DNA from: Nonomuraea wenchangensis
Lineage (GTDB): Bacteria > Actinomycetota > Actinomycetes > Streptosporangiales > Streptosporangiaceae
DNA: 64,000 nt
Direction: 5' to 3'
Assembly (NCBI RefSeq): GCF_900111685.1
Contig: NZ_FOHX01000007.1
Span: 111,986-175,985, forward strand
The position numbers were made by a program, and so were the translations under genes. The notes beneath the pieces were generated by a model. That model was not told the DNA's origin. It saw only the letters and a list, made by a program, of their open reading frames with translations, and made no database searches. How positions within the stretch are numbered: position 1 is the first letter of the stretch; each line of letters opens with the position of its first letter. This document shows, one piece after another, positions 15,440-23,393 of the stretch.

Positions 15440-18234
15440 CCCTCCTCCCCGGCGCCCGCGCGGGCGTCGGTCTCCGCGCCCTCCCCGGCGTCGATCTGCC
15501 GGTCCAGCTCCGCGCCGAGGCCGCGCAGCACGTCCTGCGCCATCCCGATGACCGACAGGTAGACGCCGATGTCGAACAGCAGCCCCGTGGACAGGTGCAC
15601 GTGCCCGAGCACCGGCAGCGTCACGTCGGTGGACAGCATGTCGAGCGCCGCCTGCCCGGCCAGCAGCCCGATCAGCGCCGTCCCCGCGGAGAGGGTCAGC
15701 CCGACGCCCATCAGCACGCCCGCGTGCACCGGCAGCGCCACGGCCAGCTCGTTGCGGCCGCCCGCCAGATAGCGCACGGTGATCGCGAGCCCGGCCACGA
15801 TGCCGCCTGCGAACCCGCCGCCCACCCCGCTGTGCCCGATGAACAGCAGGAACACCGACAGCAGCAGCACCGTGTGGAAGGTCAGCCTGGCCGCGATCTC
15901 GAACGGCACCTGCCGCTTGCCGGCCGGCCGCGCCGAGGCCAGCCAGTGCGTACGCTCGGCGGGCGGCGGCTCGCCCCGCTCGATCGCGTACGACCGCCGC
16001 CGCAGGAACACGAGGCTCGTCACGCCCAGCGTGAGCACGATCAGCACCGAGCTCTCGCCCAGGGTGTCCCAGGCGCGGATGTCCAGGATGACGGCGCTGA
16101 CGATGTTGGCGATGCCCGCCTCCCGCGAAGCGGCCTCCATGAGCCCGCCCACCGGCGCGGCGCTGCGCGCGTTCTTCGCCTCCATGCCCGCGCCGATCGC
16201 GACCACGGCCACGGCCAGGCCGAGCGCCGCGCGCAGCGGCAGGGCCAGCCGCCCGCTGGCCGGGTCGATCGGCAGCCGGCGCAGCACCAGCGCGAAGATC
16301 ACCAGGCTGAGCGTCTCGGCCAGGAACTGGGTGAGCGCCAGGTCGGGCGCGCCGTGCACGAGGAACAGCAGCGCCGTGCCGTACCCGGTGAAGCCCACGA
16401 TGACGGCCAGGAAGATGGACGCGCGGGCGAACAGCGCCACCACCGCCGCCGAGATCGTCAGCAGCGCGACGACGAGCTGCTCCGGCCGCTCCCACCACAC
16501 GACCGGCGACACCAGGCTGGGCGTGCCGCCGTAGGTGACGGAGAACACGCCGACGCCGATCGTGGCCAGCAGCGCGAGCACCAGGTAGTCCGGCACCGAG
16601 CCGCGCTGGATCACGCCGGTGACCTGGATGGCGAGCCGGTCGAGCCGGCGGATCAGCGCCCAGTACGCCTGCCCGGAGTCCACCAGGTGCAGCCGCGCGC
16701 CCATCCTCGCGACCGGCTCCCTGACCAGGAACAGCGCCACCCCACCCGCCAGCGCTACCGCCGACAGCAGCAGCGGCAGGCCGACCCCGCTCCACACCGC
16801 CAGATGGGCGGCGTGCCCCGGGTCGCGGAAGAAGGCCGCGTAGCCGGTCTCCATCGCGTGGCCGTACCAGGACGAGAACGGCACCAGCACCAGCCCCAGC
16901 GCCGCCAGCAGCGCCGCGGGCACGAACGTCGCCGCGGCCGGCCGCTCCACCGGCCGCCCCTCCACCCCCGGCTTGGCGGCGAAGGCCCCCCACAGGAAGC
17001 GCAGCGTGTACGCCGCCGTCAGCGCCGACCCCGCCACCACGCCCGCCAGCGGCCACGGGGCGCCGCTCAGCGCCTCGAACGCCGCCTCCTTGCCGACGAA
17101 CCCCGCCAGCGGCGGCACCCCCGCCATCGACGCCCCCGCCAGCACCGCCGCCGCGCACACCCACGGCATCGACCGCCCGAGCCCGCTCAGCTCACGCAGG
17201 TCCCGGGTGCCGGCCGCGTGGTCGATCACGCCCACCAGCAGGAACAGCGCCGCCTTGAACAGCGCGTGCGCGAGCAGCATGCCCACGCCCGCGAGCGCCG
17301 CCCCCCGCGTGCCGTACCCGAACAGCGCGGTCAGGAAGCCGAGCTGGCTGACCGTGCCGTAGGCCAGCAGCCGTTTGAGGTCGCTCTCGCGCAGCGCCCG
17401 CCAGCCGCCCAGCACCATCGTCAGCAGCCCGAGCGCCACCGCCGGCGCCCGCCACTCCGTCAGGTCCCCGGCCGCCGGCCCGAGCCGCGCCACCAGGTAC
17501 ACGCCCGCCTTCACCATCGCCGCCGCGTGCAGGTACGCCGAGACCGGCGTCGGCGCGGCCATGGCCGCCGGCAGCCACGAGCTGAACGGGAACACCGCCG
17601 ACTTCGCCAGGGCGCCGGTCAGGATCAGCGCGACCGCGGCCGGCCCGACGTCCCCGGGACCGACCTCGGAGATCCGGTACGTGCCCGCCGCCGCCCCCAC
17701 CAGCACGAACCCGGCCAGCATCGCCAGGCCGCCGAACGTGGTGACCGTCAGCGCCTTCATCGCCGCCTGCCGGCTCATCCGGCTCTCCGGGTCGTGGCCG
17801 ATCAGCAGGTACGAGAAGACCGTGGTCAGCTCCCAGAAGACGTACAGCAGGAGCAGGTCGTCGGCCGTCACCAGGCCCAGCATCGACCCGGCGAAGGCCA
17901 CCATCACGCCGCCGTAGCGGCCGAGCCCTTCGTCGTCCGCGGAGAAGTAGCGGGCGCTGTAGACCAGCACCAGCACGCCGACGCCGGTGACCAGCGCCAT
18001 CATGAGCATCGCCAGCGCGTCGGCGCGGAAGGCCAGCGCCAGCCCCATCGACGGCGCCCACCGGGTGACCTCCTCGGCCGGCACCCGCCCGCTCAGCCCC
18101 AGCCACACCGTGTACCCGAACCCCGCCGCCGGAGCCAGCGCCAGCACCGGCAGCGCGCGGCGCCCGCCGATCCGGCGGGCCAGCCAGGGAGCGCACACCG
18201 CCGCCACCGCGTGCAGGATCAGCAGCGACTCCAT
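15436..18234 (-). CDS. mnhA: Mrp/Mnh cation:proton antiporter subunit A fused to subunit B
   Basis: 932 residues, ATG at 18234 with GAGGAG upstream. The first 500 residues are NuoL-like with the conserved LLLLYVFWELTTVFSYLLIG and KSAVFPFSSWLPAAM-type helices; then come the MnhA-specific C-terminal helices (GAPDLALTQFLAETLSLVIF near 650). From about residue 790 the MnhB domain follows (FHTVLLLSVFLLFIGHSGVG, then VNAM-like GGFAGGIVAG and LFDIGVYLSVIGMAQDVL). The fused A+B form is common in actinobacteria. It heads the operon A/B-C-D-E-F-G, with every junction overlapping, so stoichiometric coupled translation is expected. The complex exports Na+ or other cations in exchange for protons and supports salt and alkali tolerance. 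Confidence 0.93.
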   Translation of the reverse strand: MESLLILHAVAAVCAPWLARRIGGRRALPVLALAPAAGFGYTVWLGLSGRVPAEEVTRWAPSMGLALAFRADALAMLMMALVTGVGVLVLVYSARYFSADDEGLGRYGGVMVAFAGSMLGLVTADDLLLLYVFWELTTVFSYLLIGHDPESRMSRQAAMKALTVTTFGGLAMLAGFVLVGAAAGTYRISEVGPGDVGPAAVALILTGALAKSAVFPFSSWLPAAMAAPTPVSAYLHAAAMVKAGVYLVARLGPAAGDLTEWRAPAVALGLLTMVLGGWRALRESDLKRLLAYGTVSQLGFLTALFGYGTRGAALAGVGMLLAHALFKAALFLLVGVIDHAAGTRDLRELSGLGRSMPWVCAAAVLAGASMAGVPPLAGFVGKEAAFEALSGAPWPLAGVVAGSALTAAYTLRFLWGAFAAKPGVEGRPVERPAAATFVPAALLAALGLVLVPFSSWYGHAMETGYAAFFRDPGHAAHLAVWSGVGLPLLLSAVALAGGVALFLVREPVARMGARLHLVDSGQAYWALIRRLDRLAIQVTGVIQRGSVPDYLVLALLATIGVGVFSVTYGGTPSLVSPVVWWERPEQLVVALLTISAAVVALFARASIFLAVIVGFTGYGTALLFLVHGAPDLALTQFLAETLSLVIFALVLRRLPIDPASGRLALPLRAALGLAVAVVAIGAGMEAKNARSAAPVGGLMEAASREAGIANIVSAVILDIRAWDTLGESSVLIVLTLGVTSLVFLRRRSYAIERGEPPPAERTHWLASARPAGKRQVPFEIAARLTFHTVLLLSVFLLFIGHSGVGGGFAGGIVAGLAITVRYLAGGRNELAVALPVHAGVLMGVGLTLSAGTALIGLLAGQAALDMLSTDVTLPVLGHVHLSTGLLFDIGVYLSVIGMAQDVLRGLGAELDRQIDAGEGAETDARAGAGEEG

Positions 18235-18292
18235 GGGCTCCTCAGGCGGGGGCGGGCATACCGGTCTCGTCCGCCCAATCTCGCCCACGCCG

Positions 18293-18324
18293 CAACCCCG
18301 GCCGCGCAGGCACGGCCGGGGTTG
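18293..18324 (-). terminator. strong hairpin, likely terminator of the peptidase gene
   Basis: CAACCCCGGCCG (18293-18304) and its exact complement CGGCCGGGGTTG (18313-18324) flank an eight-base loop. The 12-bp stem lies 35 bases past the stop of the minus-strand peptidase gene and before the Mrp operon start. There is no clear U-run, as is common in actinomycetes. Confidence 0.6.
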
Positions 18325-18358
18325 ACCAGTCCCTCACCAGGGGGAGGGGCTGACGGCA

Positions 18359-19753
18359 TCAGACCTTGGCGGAAGCGTGGCAGGCCCCGCGGGCCGGCGC
18401 ACGGCCCGTGATCAGATAGCGGTCGACCTGGCGCTCCACGCAGGACGAACCGCCGTGGTAGGCCGTGTGGCCGTCGCCGTCGTTGGTCAGCAGCACGCCG
18501 TTGTCGAGCTGCCCGGTCAGCGACCTGGCCAGCGCGTACGGCGTCGCCGGGTCCCGGGTGGTGCCCACCACCACGATCGGCGGCGAGCCGGGGGCCGTCA
18601 CCTTCTTCGTGAACTTCCGTCCCTTGACCGGCCAGTACGGGCACGGCGTCTCGGGGTGGTCGACGCAGGAGATGGCCAGGCGGGCCATGGACTCGTTCTT
18701 GTAGGTGCCGTCCTGGCGGCGGCCGTTGTAGAAGTCGGCGAGGATCAGCAGGGCCGTGCCGTCACCCTTGAACGCCATGGCCAGCGAGCCGCGCAGGTAC
18801 TTCCAGGAGTCGGCCGAGTAGAGGGCGGCCATGATGCCGGTGCGCACGATCGACTCGGTGACCTGCCGCCCGTCCATGGTGTTGCGCAGCGGGGCGCGGT
18901 CGGCCCGCTTCAGCAGCGTGTCCAGGCGTCTGCCGGCCGCCGTCAGCGTGTGCTTCTTGAACGGGCAGTCCGCGCGCTTGAAGCAGTCGCGCAGGAACGC
19001 GTTCATCGCCACCTGGAACCCCTGCGCCTGCGAGCGCTGGAACTCGGCCCCCGTCTGCTGCGGGTCCTCGGCGCCGTCCAGCACCATCGCCCGGATCCGC
19101 CTCGGGTACAGGTCGGCGTACCTGGCGCCCAGGTAGGTGCCATAGGACCAGCCCAGGTACGTCAGGCGGGCGTCGCCGAGCGCGGAGCGCATCACGTCCA
19201 GGTCGCGGGCGGCCTCGTAGGTGCCGACATGCCGCAGCAGCTCCTTGCCGGAGCCGGCGGCGCAGGACGTGGCCAGCGCCTTGCCCCACTCCTTCAGCGC
19301 GGCGCGCTCACGCCGGTCGTCGGGGGTCTCGTCGGCGGCGTGGTAGGCGTCCATGCCGAGCGTGCCGAGGCAGCGCACCGGGGCCGACCGGCCCACGCCG
19401 CGCGGGTCGAACGACACCACGTCGAAACGCTGCCGCAGCGCGGCCGACAGGACCGTTCTGTCGGCCCGCAGCAGGTCCACGCCGGACGCTCCCGGGCCGC
19501 CGAAGTTCAGGACCACGGAGCCGAGCTTCTTCCCGGTGGCGGGCAGCCGGATCAGACTGATCTTGATCTGCCGGCCGCCCGGCTTCGCATAGTCGAGCGG
19601 GACCCGCAACGTGGCGCACTGGAAGCCACCGCCGCACGACGTCCACGCCGGCCGCTGGCCGTAGTAGGTGGGGGCGCTGGTGGCGCCGGCGAGACCGGTC
19701 ATGGCGAGCAAAGCGGTGAGGGCCGCTGAAATGACAAGGATTGAGCGTCGCAT
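18359..19753 (-). CDS. secreted alpha/beta hydrolase, SCO/Slp-type tripeptidyl aminopeptidase
   Basis: 464 residues. An N-terminal Sec signal (MRRSILVISAALTALLAMTG then AGA before TSAPTYYG) targets it outside the cell. The alpha/beta hydrolase core shows the oxyanion motif LNFGGPGASG, a catalytic Ser203 in GWSYGTYLG, an Asp in RDPATPY and a His in GDGHTAYHGGSSC. The C-terminal TAP-like domain with paired cysteines is typical of Streptomyces tripeptidyl aminopeptidases and SlpD/SlpE. It should trim tripeptides or N-terminal residues from extracellular peptides. The ATG at 19753 was chosen; a TTG two codons upstream is possible. The AT-rich region upstream probably holds its promoter. Confidence 0.88.
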   Translation of the reverse strand: MRRSILVISAALTALLAMTGLAGATSAPTYYGQRPAWTSCGGGFQCATLRVPLDYAKPGGRQIKISLIRLPATGKKLGSVVLNFGGPGASGVDLLRADRTVLSAALRQRFDVVSFDPRGVGRSAPVRCLGTLGMDAYHAADETPDDRRERAALKEWGKALATSCAAGSGKELLRHVGTYEAARDLDVMRSALGDARLTYLGWSYGTYLGARYADLYPRRIRAMVLDGAEDPQQTGAEFQRSQAQGFQVAMNAFLRDCFKRADCPFKKHTLTAAGRRLDTLLKRADRAPLRNTMDGRQVTESIVRTGIMAALYSADSWKYLRGSLAMAFKGDGTALLILADFYNGRRQDGTYKNESMARLAISCVDHPETPCPYWPVKGRKFTKKVTAPGSPPIVVVGTTRDPATPYALARSLTGQLDNGVLLTNDGDGHTAYHGGSSCVERQVDRYLITGRAPARGACHASAKV

Positions 19754-19873
19754 GCTCAAACGCTGAACGTGAAAGCTTGCGATGCCCTTTAATGATGCTG
19801 TATTAGATCATTTGCAAGAATAAGAGCAGTGATCGGAAAAATCCGGCGGGGCGGCTAAAAAGGGGATTTCAGA

Positions 19874-19908
19874 GCTCGGCCGGAGCTGAGTCGAAGCTCA
19901 GCCCGAGC
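19874..19908 (-). terminator. bipartite hairpin followed by T-tract, terminator of the SRPBCC gene
   Basis: Inner stem GCTGAG/CTCAGC (19885-19890 and 19897-19902) and outer stem GCTCGG/CCGAGC (19874-19879 and 19903-19908) enclose the stop codon of the minus-strand gene. On that strand a run of five T follows at 19857-19861, so this resembles a Rho-independent terminator. Confidence 0.55.
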
Positions 19909-20317
19909 CTTCGACGCGCCGGTTCACCTCGTCGGCCAGCCGGTCGAGCGAGCGGTCGAGCAGCTCGCGGACCTCCGCCGACCGCGCCCCGCCCTCGGGC
20001 TCGTCCAGCAGTGAGATGTGCACCGTGACCTCGCTCGTCCCGCTCGCCGAGTCGGACACCTGCAGCCAGCCGGCGTAGTCGGGGTGGTCACGGCCGCCCC
20101 ACTCGACGCGGAGCTGGTCCTCCTGGGCGCGGAACAGCCCCTCGTGGGTCCCCTCGCCCGGCACCAGATCGCCCTCGGCCTCCACCCGGTCGGGGCCCGC
20201 GTCGGAGACGTGCAGGCCGCGCGGCAACCAGCGGTCCATCACGGCGACGTCGGAGGCCACACCGAACACGATCGTGCTCTCGGCAGGCATGCCCCGAGAT
20301 GCCTCGAATTCCGCCAT
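19898..20317 (-). CDS. SRPBCC (START/Bet v 1-like) family protein
   Basis: 139 residues from the ATG at 20317 with GGAGGG seven bases upstream. The start (AESTIVFGVASDVAVMDRWLPRG) and later strands (HEGLFRAQEDQLRVEW, then SEVTVHISLLDEP) follow the helix-grip fold used to bind hydrophobic ligands, and a long C-terminal helix LLDRSLDRLADEVNRRV closes the cavity. The ligand is unknown. The gene is divergent from the Wadjet-like cassette. A precise SigB/SigF-type promoter lies upstream, so induction under general stress is expected. Confidence 0.75.
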   Translation of the reverse strand: MAEFEASRGMPAESTIVFGVASDVAVMDRWLPRGLHVSDAGPDRVEAEGDLVPGEGTHEGLFRAQEDQLRVEWGGRDHPDYAGWLQVSDSASGTSEVTVHISLLDEPEGGARSAEVRELLDRSLDRLADEVNRRVEGSG

Positions 20318-20363
20318 TTCGACCCTCCGATATGCGTTCCTGGGTTGTTTCCAATCTGCCGCC

Positions 20364-20389
20364 GTACCCGGGTGATCCGCTCGCAAACC
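20364..20389 (-). promoter_or_regulatory. candidate SigB/SigF-type promoter of the SRPBCC gene
   Basis: Minus strand: GGTTT (20385-20389), 15 bases, GGGTAC (20364-20369). This is an exact match to the actinobacterial general-stress consensus GGTTT-N15-GGGTA. The predicted leader is about 40 bases and contains the GGAGGG ribosome binding site. Confidence 0.65.
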
Positions 20390-20457
20390 GCGACCTTCCG
20401 GCGGCGGTTCACCGCTACCGTGGCGTCGTCCGGAAATCGCGCGAGGGGAGCGGGGCG

Positions 20458-22188
20458 ATGGCTGAGCCGCCGAGGATGCCGCCGGAGCTTTTCCGGTTCG
20501 CCACGACGGAACGGGCGGACCTGCACACCGCGGTCCTCCACGCCTTCGCCGAGGCCGCCGGCCGCCTCGAGACCGCGCTCACGCCGGCCGGGCTGCGCAC
20601 CCTCCTCCCCGCCGGTGCGTGCGGGGAACGGGACCTCGCCGCCGCGCTCCGCAAGCTCACCGCCTGGGGGCTGCTCGACGCCGTCTTCGACCACGCGAGC
20701 GGCTTCGGCAGCGCCGAGGCGTACCAGCGCGAGAGCGTCCAGTACGCCCTGACCGAGCGCGGCGAGGCCGCGCTCGCCGGGCTCCGGCACGCCACGGCGG
20801 CCCTGTCGTCGTCAGGGTCGTCCTCCGGTCCCTCGTCATTGCCGTCCTCCGGCGCCCTGCACACCGCCGTACTCGACGCCGTCGCCGAACGCCTGCGCGA
20901 GCTCGACGACCTGCTCCGCGACCCCGACCCCGACCCCGGACGCGACCGGCGGGTCTTCACCGCCCTGCGCGAGCTGGAGTGCCACCTCGACGGCCTCCGG
21001 GCCGACGCCGCCCGCTTCACCGCCGGGCTGCGGCGCCTCCTGCGCCCCGGCGGGCCCGAGCCGGACGCGAATGTCGTGTACCTGCGGGAGACGGTGGCGT
21101 ACCTGCAGGAGTACGTCACCGGCCTGGACCGGCGGCGGGACGCCGTCGCACAGGCACTGGAGGCCGTCGCCCGGCACGGCGTGGACCTCCTGCGCACCCG
21201 CGCCCTCGCCGGCGCCGACCTCCCCCCGCCCCGGGCCGGACAGGACCCGGTGGCCGCGTGGCTGGAGGAGCGGGCGGCGCGGTGGGAGGCGCTGCGGGCG
21301 TGGTTCGCGGCCGAGGACGGCGGAGCGCGCAGGCTGCACGACGTGGCGCGGCAGGCCGTCGTCGCGCTGCTGGAGTCGCTCGACCGGATCGCCGCCGCGC
21401 GCCGCCGCCCGTCCGGCGCCGCCGCCGACTTCCGCGCGCTGGCCCGCTGGTTCGCCGCCGCCCCCACCGAGGACGACGCCCACCGGCTGTGGGACGCCGC
21501 GTTCGGGCTCGGCCCCGCCCGGCACGCGCACCTCGGGCACGCCGACCCCGAGCTGGTGCCCGCAGGGGTGCCGTGGGCGCGGGCGGAGCCGGTCGAGGTG
21601 TCGGCGCTGCTGCGGTCGCGGGGGCGTACCGAGCGGATGGGGCGCACCGGCAGGGTCCGCGACGTGACGGCCCTGCGCGCCGAGCGCCGCGCCCGCGCCG
21701 CCAGGGAACGCGCCGCCCTGGAGGCCGCCTGGTCCTCCCTGACCACCACCGGCAGCGCCGGCCCACCCTCCGCCGTCGCACCCGCGTCACCGCCCTCGGA
21801 CGGGCCGCCGTCGTCCGGGGCCGGTGGGCCGGGTTTGTCCGGGGGCAGCGCGCTGGGGGCGGCGGGAGCCGGTGGCGCGGGGCCCTCCGGGATCGGGGCG
21901 ATGCGGCTGTCGCGGCTGGGCGAGCTCGACCACGACGGCCTCGGCCGCCTGCTCGACCTCCTCGGCCGCGCCCTCGCCGAGCCCCCCGACTCCACCGGGT
22001 TCCGCCGCGCCGTCACCGCCGACGGCCGGATCGAGATCGTGCTGCGCGACCCGGAGGACGGCGCGGTGGCGGAGCTGCGTACCCCGGAGGGTCGCTTCCG
22101 CGGCCCCGACTACCTCATCGACCTGCGCGCCCCCGGCCAAGGCCGCGAGGCGACCCCCGCCGCCCACGGCCGGGCGGTAGGGGCGTGA
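20458..22188 (+). CDS. jetA: TIGR02677-family protein, Wadjet type II JetA-like (kleisin-type) subunit
   Basis: 576 residues from the ATG at 20458 (GAGGGGAG upstream). The N-terminal region (PPELFRFATTERADLHTAVLHAF) and the winged-helix-like ALRKLTAWGLLDAVFDH followed by YQRESVQYALTERGEAAL are those of the TIGR02677 family, which is found next to TIGR02678 and TIGR02680 proteins. The middle is helical; residues about 425-480 are a low-complexity Gly/Ser/Pro linker, and a C-terminal beta-rich domain (GRIEIVLRDPEDGAVAELRTP) follows. By analogy with other Wadjet systems it should bridge the JetC ATPase heads as a kleisin. First gene of a three-gene unit with four-base overlaps. Confidence 0.82.
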   Translation: MAEPPRMPPELFRFATTERADLHTAVLHAFAEAAGRLETALTPAGLRTLLPAGACGERDLAAALRKLTAWGLLDAVFDHASGFGSAEAYQRESVQYALTERGEAALAGLRHATAALSSSGSSSGPSSLPSSGALHTAVLDAVAERLRELDDLLRDPDPDPGRDRRVFTALRELECHLDGLRADAARFTAGLRRLLRPGGPEPDANVVYLRETVAYLQEYVTGLDRRRDAVAQALEAVARHGVDLLRTRALAGADLPPPRAGQDPVAAWLEERAARWEALRAWFAAEDGGARRLHDVARQAVVALLESLDRIAAARRRPSGAAADFRALARWFAAAPTEDDAHRLWDAAFGLGPARHAHLGHADPELVPAGVPWARAEPVEVSALLRSRGRTERMGRTGRVRDVTALRAERRARAARERAALEAAWSSLTTTGSAGPPSAVAPASPPSDGPPSSGAGGPGLSGGSALGAAGAGGAGPSGIGAMRLSRLGELDHDGLGRLLDLLGRALAEPPDSTGFRRAVTADGRIEIVLRDPEDGAVAELRTPEGRFRGPDYLIDLRAPGQGREATPAAHGRAVGA

Positions 22189-23393
22189 CCGGCCGCGCCA
22201 ACCAGCTCGTCCGGGCCGAGAAGGAGGAGATCGCGCGGGCCGTCAGGACGCTGCTCGGCCGCCCCCTGGTGTCCCGGCACGCCGACCCGGCCGCGTTCGA
22301 CCTGATCAGGAAGCGCCGCCGGCCGCTCGTCCAGTGGTTCGACTACTTCTGCGGCTGGCGGCTGGTCGTCGAGCCCGGCCATGGGTACGCCCGGCTCGCC
22401 AAGGTCTCCCCGCGCGCCGACGCCACCCGGCCGGCCCGGCGTACGCGCGGCTCCGGGGCCCCGTTCGACCGCCGCCGCTACACGCTGCTGTGCCTGTGCG
22501 CGGCCGAACTGCTAGCCGCGCCCGTCACCACGGTCGGCCTGCTGGCCCGGCGCGTCGCGCGGGCCGCCGCCACCGAGCCCGGCGTGCCGCCGTTCGACCC
22601 GGTACGGGGGGAGGAGCGGGCCGCGTTCGCCGACGCCCTCGCCCTCCTGCAGCAGTACGGCGCCCTCACCGCACTCCACGAATCCCCCGCCCCCGACGCC
22701 GGCTCCGTCGGCGAGGAGACCGGGCAGGACGCCGACGTGCTCTACCGAGCCGACACCACCCTGGTGATCCGGCTGCTCACCACCCCCGTCCCGCCCTCCG
22801 CCCTCCAGGCAGCCGACCTCGCCGCGCTCACCGCCGAGCCCCGTTACGGCGGGGACGAGCCGAACGGGACCCAGCGCGTCCTGTGGGCCCGCCACTCCCT
22901 CGTCCGCCGCCTCCTCGACGAGCCGGTCGTCTACCACGACGATCTCACCCCCGACCAGTACGCCTACGCCGCCTCACCCACCGGCCGCCGCACCATCCGG
23001 CGCGCCGCCGAGGAGGCCGGTTTCGTCCTGGAGGAACGCGCCGAGGGCTTCCTCCTCGTGGACCCCGACGCCATCGCCACCGACAGCCGCTTCCCCGACG
23101 ACGGCAGCCCTGCCAAGGTCGCCGCCCTGCTCCTGCTCGACCCGCTGATCACCGGCGGCGCCCTGACCACCGCGCGACTGGCGGACGAGGCCGCCGGCCT
23201 GCTGCGCCGTTTCCCCCGGTGGGCCAGGTCCTACCAGTCGCAGGACGGCGCCGCCCGCCTGGCCGCCGACGCGCTGGAGGTGCTCGCCCGCTTCGGACTG
23301 GCCCGCCGTACGGGGGACCGGGTCACCGCCCTGCCCGCCGCCGCCCGCTACCGCGTCGCCCCTGACCACGCCGACTTGGTGGAGCACGCATGA
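22185..23393 (+). CDS. jetB: TIGR02678-family protein, Wadjet type II JetB-like (KITE-type) subunit
   Basis: 402 residues; the GTG start overlaps the jetA stop (GTGA) and its own stop overlaps jetC (ATGA). The family pattern is visible in EKEEIARAVRTLLGRPLVS, RRRPLVQWFDYFCGWRL, RRRYTLLCLCAAELLAAPV and late DALEVLARFGLARRTGDRV, with winged-helix folds expected at both ends. KITE subunits bind the kleisin and shape the DNA-binding face of SMC-type complexes. Assignment rests on gene order and these family-like stretches. Confidence 0.82.
   Translation: MTGRANQLVRAEKEEIARAVRTLLGRPLVSRHADPAAFDLIRKRRRPLVQWFDYFCGWRLVVEPGHGYARLAKVSPRADATRPARRTRGSGAPFDRRRYTLLCLCAAELLAAPVTTVGLLARRVARAAATEPGVPPFDPVRGEERAAFADALALLQQYGALTALHESPAPDAGSVGEETGQDADVLYRADTTLVIRLLTTPVPPSALQAADLAALTAEPRYGGDEPNGTQRVLWARHSLVRRLLDEPVVYHDDLTPDQYAYAASPTGRRTIRRAAEEAGFVLEERAEGFLLVDPDAIATDSRFPDDGSPAKVAALLLLDPLITGGALTTARLADEAAGLLRRFPRWARSYQSQDGAARLAADALEVLARFGLARRTGDRVTALPAAARYRVAPDHADLVEHA

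Noticed and set aside
15595..18411. Plus-strand open frame of 938 codons opposite mnhA and mnhC
   Set aside because: Composition is Arg/Gln/His/Pro-rich without any domain, and the minus strand carries a clear Mrp operon. It is a shadow of the high-GC coding strand.
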